Below, in pieces: positions 23,522 through 27,966 of a stretch of DNA of 27,966 nt. The position numbers were made by a program, and so were the translations under genes. The stretch's first letter is position 1. Every line of letters begins with the position of its first letter. The stretch lies in NCBI RefSeq assembly GCF_934307085.1, contig NZ_CAKRCF010000039.1, positions 1 through 27,966 of the forward strand. The letters are read 5' to 3'. The DNA is from an uncultured Anaerobutyricum sp. Lineage in GTDB: Bacteria; Bacillota; Clostridia; Lachnospirales; Lachnospiraceae. The notes under the pieces are model-generated. The model worked only from the letters and a program-made list of their open reading frames with translations. It was not told where the DNA came from and did no database searches.

Positions 23522-24646
23522 ATGATAGCAAAAGACGACATCGTTATAAGAAAAGCCATTTTACATATTTTAGATACTAACAGAGGACAATGCATACTTT
23601 CTAACACTCTCCTAAATCCTGGTCCTGACTTACACGACTTCATTCGAAATCATATTTACAAAATTGTTTCTAGTGATGATACTAAAAACTGTGAGTTTGA
23701 TCCTGAATATTCCCCAATTTATTCTATTTTAGAAACCTGGGATGAATCAGATGAAACTTCTTTTATAGAAACCAGTCAGGCTATTGCCAACAAGTTATAC
23801 GTTGCTATGGGTGAAGGATTAGATATTCCTGCTGCCGATTTATTATTCGTAACCTTTCAGGCAGAGGGAATCATTTATCTTGCTCTCTTAAAAATGAATT
23901 ACAAAGAAAGCTATACACATGAAATTACCGTTGATTCCTCTTACGAATCTCATAATATACAAAATAACCCTTCATCCTCTCAGGCTAATTCATATAAAGA
24001 TATTAATGAAGATGCCACAGAGAATGAAGATATTGATAATGCTGTCATTAATACAGAAATTATCAAAACACATTCTCTTCTCCCCTCTGCAACATCAAGA
24101 ATACCTGAAGCTGTAATTATTAATTTATCGGATTACCATATAAAACTGTTAGAAAAGCGATATGAAATTAATGGTGAGAAAGCTTATTATTTATCTGAAA
24201 ACTTTCTCGTTTGTCGTACCACTATTCCTCCAAAAAAGAAACTTAATATTTTGACACGTGTCATTAATAATATTTCTAATAAATATGATGGCGCAGATTT
24301 AAAAACAAAGATGGATACAAAAAGTGCTTTACAAAAAGAATACGTAGACCGAAAATCTTTTGATATAGAAGAAATAGGAAACAAACTTTTTGGAAAAAAT
24401 CCTGAAAAGAAATCCGAATTTGATGAAAAAATGGAACAGTACGATTTACAATACGATAACTTCACTGTTACCAATGAGAGTACTGTAAAGAAGCTTGAAA
24501 AACAGGTTATGGTAACCGATAGTGGAATTGAAATTTCAATTCCTATGGAGACCTATAACAAACTTGCTAACTTTGAAGTTCAAACAGATGTAACCGGGAA
24601 GTCAACAATTATTATACGAAATATAGATAATCTCGTTTTAAAATAG
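23522..24646 (+). CDS. Nucleoid-associated protein (NdpA/YejK family)
   Basis: A 374-residue protein of the 37-kDa nucleoid-associated family. The N-terminal IVIRKAILHILDTNRGQCIL, then DLHDFIRNHIYKIVSSDD, LYVAMGEGLDIPAADLLFVT and GIIYLALLKMNYKESYTHEI match the family, which binds DNA with little sequence preference. The ATG at 23522 follows AAAGGAG by 7 bp. A low-complexity acidic Ser/Asn/Asp-rich insert occurs at about residues 140-180. The gene diverges from essC with only 60 bp between them, and a plus-strand TATACT at 23494-23499 may belong to its promoter. It ends at a bidirectional terminator facing the CoA-transferase gene. A functional link to secretion is not evident. Confidence 0.85.
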   Translation: MIAKDDIVIRKAILHILDTNRGQCILSNTLLNPGPDLHDFIRNHIYKIVSSDDTKNCEFDPEYSPIYSILETWDESDETSFIETSQAIANKLYVAMGEGLDIPAADLLFVTFQAEGIIYLALLKMNYKESYTHEITVDSSYESHNIQNNPSSSQANSYKDINEDATENEDIDNAVINTEIIKTHSLLPSATSRIPEAVIINLSDYHIKLLEKRYEINGEKAYYLSENFLVCRTTIPPKKKLNILTRVINNISNKYDGADLKTKMDTKSALQKEYVDRKSFDIEEIGNKLFGKNPEKKSEFDEKMEQYDLQYDNFTVTNESTVKKLEKQVMVTDSGIEISIPMETYNKLANFEVQTDVTGKSTIIIRNIDNLVLK

Positions 24647-24743
24647 CATAATCCCCATAATACTTATTATAAAAGATACCTTAATAAATATTATTATAAT
24701 GCTATTCTACTCATAATACCTGCTTGGTAACAATCTTCTATCT

Positions 24744-24816
24744 AAAATAAAAACCCCACACACAAAATTTATTACAAGTCTGCCTTTGCTTATCTTGTGT
24801 GTGAGGTTTTTATTTT
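24744..24816. terminator. Bidirectional terminator between ndpA-like gene and but
   Basis: The segments 24744-24765 and 24795-24816 pair over 22 bp with one mismatch (core ACACACAA/TTGTGTGT) around a 29-nt loop. A-rich and T-rich ends give a T-run on both strands. The genes on either side converge, so it serves both. The 97 bp left of it, after the NdpA-family gene, holds nothing recognisable. Confidence 0.85.
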
Positions 24817-24841
24817 ATTTTCTTAAAGATGTAACTTTTTA

Positions 24842-26182
24842 TTATTTGTTACTTCTTCTCCAAATATGCATTTTTTCTGCTTCCTTAATCAATTCATCTC
24901 GGAAATCCGGATGCGCAATATTAATTAATGCTTCTGCTCTTTCCCATGTAGACAGCCCCTTAAGGCATACCTTACCAAATTCAGTTACTACGTAATGTGT
25001 ATTAGGGCGAGTGTCTGTTACAGTAGAACCTTCTGCTAAAGTAGGTCTAATTCTTGTATGCTTTATACCATCTCTGGATGTAAATGTAGAAGAACAGCAG
25101 ATAAAGCTTTTACCACCTTTTGATAAGTAGGCACCCTGAACAAAGTCAAGCTGTCCACCTGCTCCACTAATCTGTTTTACTCCGGCACTCTCTGCATTAA
25201 TCTGACCATATAAATCAATATCAACAGCATTATTAATAGAAATAAAGTTATCAATCTGTGCAATAGTCTTAGCACTGTTTGTATAATCAACTGGTGCACT
25301 CATACATTCTGGGTTATCATCCAGATAATCATACATCTTCTTAGTACCTGCACCAAAAGCATATACCTGACGTCCTCTGTCAATATTCTTCTTTAAACCA
25401 GTAATCTTTCCAGCCTTTGCAATATCAACAAACGCATCAACGTACATCTCTGTATGTACACCTAAATCCTTTAAATCAGATTCAGCAATCATAGAGCCTA
25501 CCGTATTAGGCATTCCTCCGATACCAAGCTGTAAGCAGGCTCCATCTGGAATCTCTTCTACAATAAGCTGTGCTACTGCTCTGTCTACTTCTGTTGGTGG
25601 TGCTCCTGCACCTAACTCTCCAATTGCTGGATTCTCACCCTCTACGATGTAATCTACGCGAGAAATATGAATGCCCTCTTCAAATCCACCCAGACAGCGA
25701 GGCATATTCTCATTAACCTCTACGATAATTACATCTGCAGCTTCACAAACTGCCATCATATGAGATGCGTTTGGTCCAAAGTTAAAGAATCCATGTTTGT
25801 CCATTGGAGCAACCTGGAACATCGCAACGTTCAGATGCTTAATATTCTCTCTATAATAACGTGGAAGTTCAGAATATTTTAATGGAGAATAAAATGCAAA
25901 ACCTTTACTGATTGCCTTTCTCTCTAATCCACCCATATGCCAGGAATTCCATGTGAAATGATCCGCCACATTATCTACTTTGAAAATCTCAGGTTCTCTT
26001 AGCAAGATACCACCACGAATTTTAACGTCCTCTAACTCATCTGCCCTGGCTGCTAATGCTGCATCTAACGCAACTGGAGTACCTGTCGTCCAACCATAAT
26101 CTATCCAATCATGGGATTTTACTACCTTAACCGCTTCTTCTGCTGTAACAAGTTTCTGTGCATATTCTTTAATGAAACTCAT
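24842..26182 (-). CDS. but: Butyryl-CoA:acetate CoA-transferase
   Basis: Last enzyme of the main butyrate route in gut Lachnospiraceae: transfers CoA from butyryl-CoA to acetate, releasing butyrate and acetyl-CoA. The 446 residues show the family segments [45 protein letters not shown] and [10 protein letters not shown]. The likely catalytic glutamate is Glu245 in [40 protein letters not shown] and the C-terminal [20 protein letters not shown] follow. This set matches Roseburia/Anaerobutyricum But rather than a general 4-hydroxybutyrate CoA-transferase, though the two are close. The start is the ATG at 26182 behind AGGAGG; the longer frame to 26242 would run into the promoter. It has its own promoter and terminator, so it is a monocistronic unit placed between the two type VII operons. 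Confidence 0.95.
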   Translation of the reverse strand: MSFIKEYAQKLVTAEEAVKVVKSHDWIDYGWTTGTPVALDAALAARADELEDVKIRGGILLREPEIFKVDNVADHFTWNSWHMGGLERKAISKGFAFYSPLKYSELPRYYRENIKHLNVAMFQVAPMDKHGFFNFGPNASHMMAVCEAADVIIVEVNENMPRCLGGFEEGIHISRVDYIVEGENPAIGELGAGAPPTEVDRAVAQLIVEEIPDGACLQLGIGGMPNTVGSMIAESDLKDLGVHTEMYVDAFVDIAKAGKITGLKKNIDRGRQVYAFGAGTKKMYDYLDDNPECMSAPVDYTNSAKTIAQIDNFISINNAVDIDLYGQINAESAGVKQISGAGGQLDFVQGAYLSKGGKSFICCSSTFTSRDGIKHTRIRPTLAEGSTVTDTRPNTHYVVTEFGKVCLKGLSTWERAEALINIAHPDFRDELIKEAEKMHIWRRSNK

Positions 26183-26232
26183 GCTTCTCCTCCTAACAAC
26201 TTCTGCTCTTGTTAAAAAAATATCATGAGTAT

Positions 26233-26261
26233 ATTTTACCACCGTTGCATAACATGGTCAA
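26233..26261 (-). promoter_or_regulatory. Promoter of the butyryl-CoA:acetate CoA-transferase gene
   Basis: Minus-strand TTGACC (26256-26261), 17-bp spacer, TAAAAT (26233-26238), about 50 bp upstream of the ATG. It is close to consensus, in keeping with a highly expressed fermentation gene. Confidence 0.82.
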
Positions 26262-26290
26262 CCTAATTTATCTTTATAATCCTTATATTT

Positions 26291-27007
26291 TTACAATATT
26301 TTCATTAATTTGGCCTTATATTTTTGAGAAATTGGAATAACTGTCTTTTCATTCAAGTAAAATATACTATTTGCCAAATTAACTTTCTGGATAAACATAA
26401 AATTCACAATGTAGCTACGATGACAACGGATAAAATATGGAGGTAAATTTTTCTCCAATTCTTGAAGTGAACTATAAAAAGAAATCTCATACTCGTTCCT
26501 ATGCAATACAATCTTTTTATTTCTTGCTTCTAAATAGTCTATTTCCGTATAATTAAAATAATATATTTCTCCCCCTGTCTGAATCTCTAACAACTGTTTC
26601 TTCTCTCTTCCTCTATATCTGTCTTTATAGTAGTATACAAGAATCTTATGAACAGCATTAATAGCCTTTAAATGGGTATAAGGTTTTAGAAGTAACAAAT
26701 CAGGTACAATTTCCGGAATTATATAACTTTCAGCTGAAATTTGATTGTTAGTTAACAAAAGTAACTTTGCATGATTAAAACGAGCTCTTATTCTCTTCAC
26801 TCTCTCTAAATCGTCTATACTTATTATCTCTGCTATAATCACCGCTGGAGGATTCACACTATATATATCTGCTTCATCATAGTCTACATCACTCATAATA
26901 AAACTACAGATAAATTCTCTTTCTATGATCTTGACACATTTTTCACATAAACAACCAAAAAAATCGCCTTCCTTTTTATCATGGCAAAAAATCAAAATAG
27001 ACACCAT
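26291..27007 (-). CDS. LytTR-family regulator with degenerate receiver domain
   Basis: A 238-residue response-regulator-like protein. The C-terminal LytTR DNA-binding domain (about 138-238) includes GGEIYYFNYTEIDYLEARNK, then YSSLQELEKNLPPYFIRCHR, YIVNFMFI and the PISQKYKAKLM tail. The N-terminal region (1-125) has the pattern of a receiver domain, but where the phospho-accepting Asp is expected it reads PPAVIIAEI, so it probably does not accept phosphate. The gene starts 24 bp after the second WXG100 gene and is likely co-transcribed with it. It may control the type VII genes; no histidine kinase is nearby. The Ser/Thr kinase of the locus is one possible input, which is speculation. Confidence 0.88.
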   Translation of the reverse strand: MVSILIFCHDKKEGDFFGCLCEKCVKIIEREFICSFIMSDVDYDEADIYSVNPPAVIIAEIISIDDLERVKRIRARFNHAKLLLLTNNQISAESYIIPEIVPDLLLLKPYTHLKAINAVHKILVYYYKDRYRGREKKQLLEIQTGGEIYYFNYTEIDYLEARNKKIVLHRNEYEISFYSSLQELEKNLPPYFIRCHRSYIVNFMFIQKVNLANSIFYLNEKTVIPISQKYKAKLMKIL

Positions 27008-27031
27008 AATCGTTCTATTTACCTGAATTAT

Positions 27032-27349
27032 TTAAGCAATTACATTATTCTTCAGGGCATCAGCCACCTGTTTATTCTGTTCTTCTGCTATCTGATATTC
27101 TTGTGCAATTGACGTAAGATGCTGTGCTTCCTCTTCTATCATCTTACACATTTTATTAATATCTGTCTCTAACCCACTAAACTTTGTAATAAATGAGCTA
27201 CTTGCTTCTCCACTCCAAATAGAACTACTAATTCCTCTCACTAATTGGAGCATATCTGAAGTAGTCCTCTTAACATCCTGCCCTGTCTGTTGAAAAGATG
27301 ATGCTGTAGCTTTTAATTTCTCCGGTGTTACATTAATTAAATCTGTCAT
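27032..27349 (-). CDS. WXG100-family type VII secreted protein (WSG motif)
   Basis: A 105-residue ESAT-6-like helical hairpin. Helix 1 is INVTPEKLKATASSFQQTGQ onward, the turn has IWSGEAS (W-x-G) near residue 45, and helix 2 runs from FITKFSGLETDINKMCKMI to the end. Such proteins are exported as dimers by T7SS and are both substrates and activators of EssC. AAGGAGG precedes the ATG. It follows the other WXG100 gene by 18 bp and precedes the LytTR gene. The C-terminus lacks an obvious YxxxD/E signal; the final residues are ADALKNNVIA. Confidence 0.93.
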   Translation of the reverse strand: MTDLINVTPEKLKATASSFQQTGQDVKRTTSDMLQLVRGISSSIWSGEASSSFITKFSGLETDINKMCKMIEEEAQHLTSIAQEYQIAEEQNKQVADALKNNVIA

Positions 27350-27367
27350 ATGAACCTCCTTCCATCT

Positions 27368-27658
27368 TTAACCTGCTGCCGTTGCCTCATTTTTCTTCTC
27401 GGCTTTACTATATATGGCAATAATTTTTTCGAGTATTAATATAAACTCTAAAATAGTCTTAAGTAAGCTTTGCATTTTAGCAATATCTATCTTCAAGTGT
27501 TTTACATACTTTTCCTTAGCAGCTCCTTCCCACATGGAGTTAAGATTATTCCCTAAAGTTTCTAAATCGATAATTTGTGCTTTTAAAGAATTACTTAATG
27601 CCATCAATGACTGTTTCTTATTAGATATTTCTTTTGTTGAAGCAATAATCTGTGCCAT
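27368..27658 (-). CDS. WXG100-like type VII secreted protein (WEG motif)
   Basis: A 96-residue helical hairpin. The N-terminal helix is STKEISNKKQSLMALSNSLK onward, the turn has MWEGAAKEKYV (W-x-G) near residue 43, and helix 2 contains QSLLKTILEFILILEKIIAI, unusually hydrophobic for the family. The end is short and charged with an Ala-rich tail. The sequence differs markedly from the neighbouring WXG100 protein, so the two may form a heterodimer as in mycobacterial EsxA-EsxB; this is inference. AAAGGAGG precedes the ATG and an extended -10 promoter is 40 bp upstream, making this the first gene of the operon. Confidence 0.9.
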   Translation of the reverse strand: MAQIIASTKEISNKKQSLMALSNSLKAQIIDLETLGNNLNSMWEGAAKEKYVKHLKIDIAKMQSLLKTILEFILILEKIIAIYSKAEKKNEATAAG

Positions 27659-27698
27659 ATATGCCTCCTTTCATATCTTTGTTAACCGCTGCAAGAAT

Positions 27699-27729
27699 AT
27701 TATAGCACATTCGCAGTTAATTTCCAGTA
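27699..27729 (-). promoter_or_regulatory. Promoter of the WXG100-LytTR operon with upstream direct repeats
   Basis: Minus-strand TGCTATAAT (27699-27707) is an extended -10 box without a recognisable -35 box. In the -35 position are two imperfect direct repeats 11 bp apart, TTCGCAGTT (27710-27718) and TTTCCAGTA (27721-27729) as read on the plus strand, which could bind an activator on one face of the helix. Beyond it, the AT-rich sequence to 27950 holds only the 12-bp palindrome ATAGCGCGCTAT (27821-27832). Confidence 0.5.
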
Positions 27730-27961
27730 TTTCTGACTAATTATGTAAAATTTGCGATTAATAAGTTTTATTTATATATATCTTTTATTATTTGTAAAAT
27801 TACAGCAATCATTTTTTATTATAGCGCGCTATCCTTATATTTTAAGAATTCTTTTAATCCTGACTTACTTTAACTTCTCCACAAAAAATAGTATACGGTA
27901 AACCATGAGTACCATGACACAGCCTCTTTCCTATGAGATAATAACCCCAGGAGGTTATGTT

Positions 27962-27966
27962 ATGGA
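27962..27966 (+). CDS. Start of a plus-strand gene cut by the window edge
   Basis: A strong AGGAGG (27949-27954) lies 7 bp before an ATG at 27962, with only five bases of the gene in the window. A second ATG at 27957 is too close to the ribosome-binding site. Nothing can be said about the product. Confidence 0.5.

Noticed and set aside
23522..24646. NdpA-family gene as a component of the type VII system
   Set aside because: It is divergent from essC, belongs to a DNA-binding family with no known secretion role, and ends at a terminator; only proximity supports a link.
26183..26242. Longer N-terminus of the CoA-transferase
   Set aside because: The extension overlaps the -10 box at 26233-26238 and a strong AGGAGG points to the ATG at 26182.

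Overview
The window looks like a chromosomal segment of a low-GC, anaerobic, butyrate-forming Lachnospiraceae-type Firmicute. The main pointer is a full-length butyryl-CoA:acetate CoA-transferase; a cobalamin gene (cbiG), the rpsF-ssb-rpsR operon and a DUF951 gene fit the same group. An Anaerobutyricum/Eubacterium hallii-like organism is my best guess, but this is inference from protein recall, not from a search. No rRNA, tRNA or CRISPR array was seen.

Left part (1-6340): a partial aldo/keto reductase gene diverges from a MerR regulator, with a textbook MerR-type promoter (19-bp spacer filled by a dyad). A ~500-bp gene-free palindromic region follows, then nitroreductase + PnuC transporter genes, a small unknown gene, an internally deleted insertion sequence with 12-bp terminal inverted repeats, and a prolyl-tRNA-deacylase-like gene with cbiG.

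Middle (6340-13660), mostly minus strand: a eukaryotic-type HisA, an MBL-fold hydrolase, a fused UDG-family-6/MutY DNA glycosylase, a YgjP-type metalloprotein, RbsD, the ribosomal S6-SSB-S18 operon and DUF951. Two ~100-nt elements (6216-6334 and 11326-11428), each downstream of a minus-strand gene, share a detailed architecture with covarying stems and conserved loop bases. They look like a structured RNA class that I do not recognise.

Right part (13661-27700): a divergent type VII secretion (T7SSb-like) locus. A compact four-gene operon encodes an EssC-like FHA/FtsK ATPase with two motor domains, a YukD-like ubiquitin-fold protein, a membrane Ser/Thr kinase with an extracellular helical domain (shaped like EssB/YukC but with kinase motifs intact), and a 1289-residue membrane-anchored protein with Ig-like repeats (shaped like EsaA/YueB but of different sequence). 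Two WXG100 proteins and a LytTR regulator with a degenerate receiver lie 3-4 kb away in a second operon. A nucleoid-associated protein gene and the butyrate CoA-transferase gene, each apparently an independent transcription unit, sit between the two operons. No EssA, canonical EsaA or LXG toxin gene is visible. The proposed system is a T7SS in which the usual pseudokinase EssB is replaced by an apparently active kinase, and EssC carries N-terminal FHA-like domains that could read its phosphorylation.
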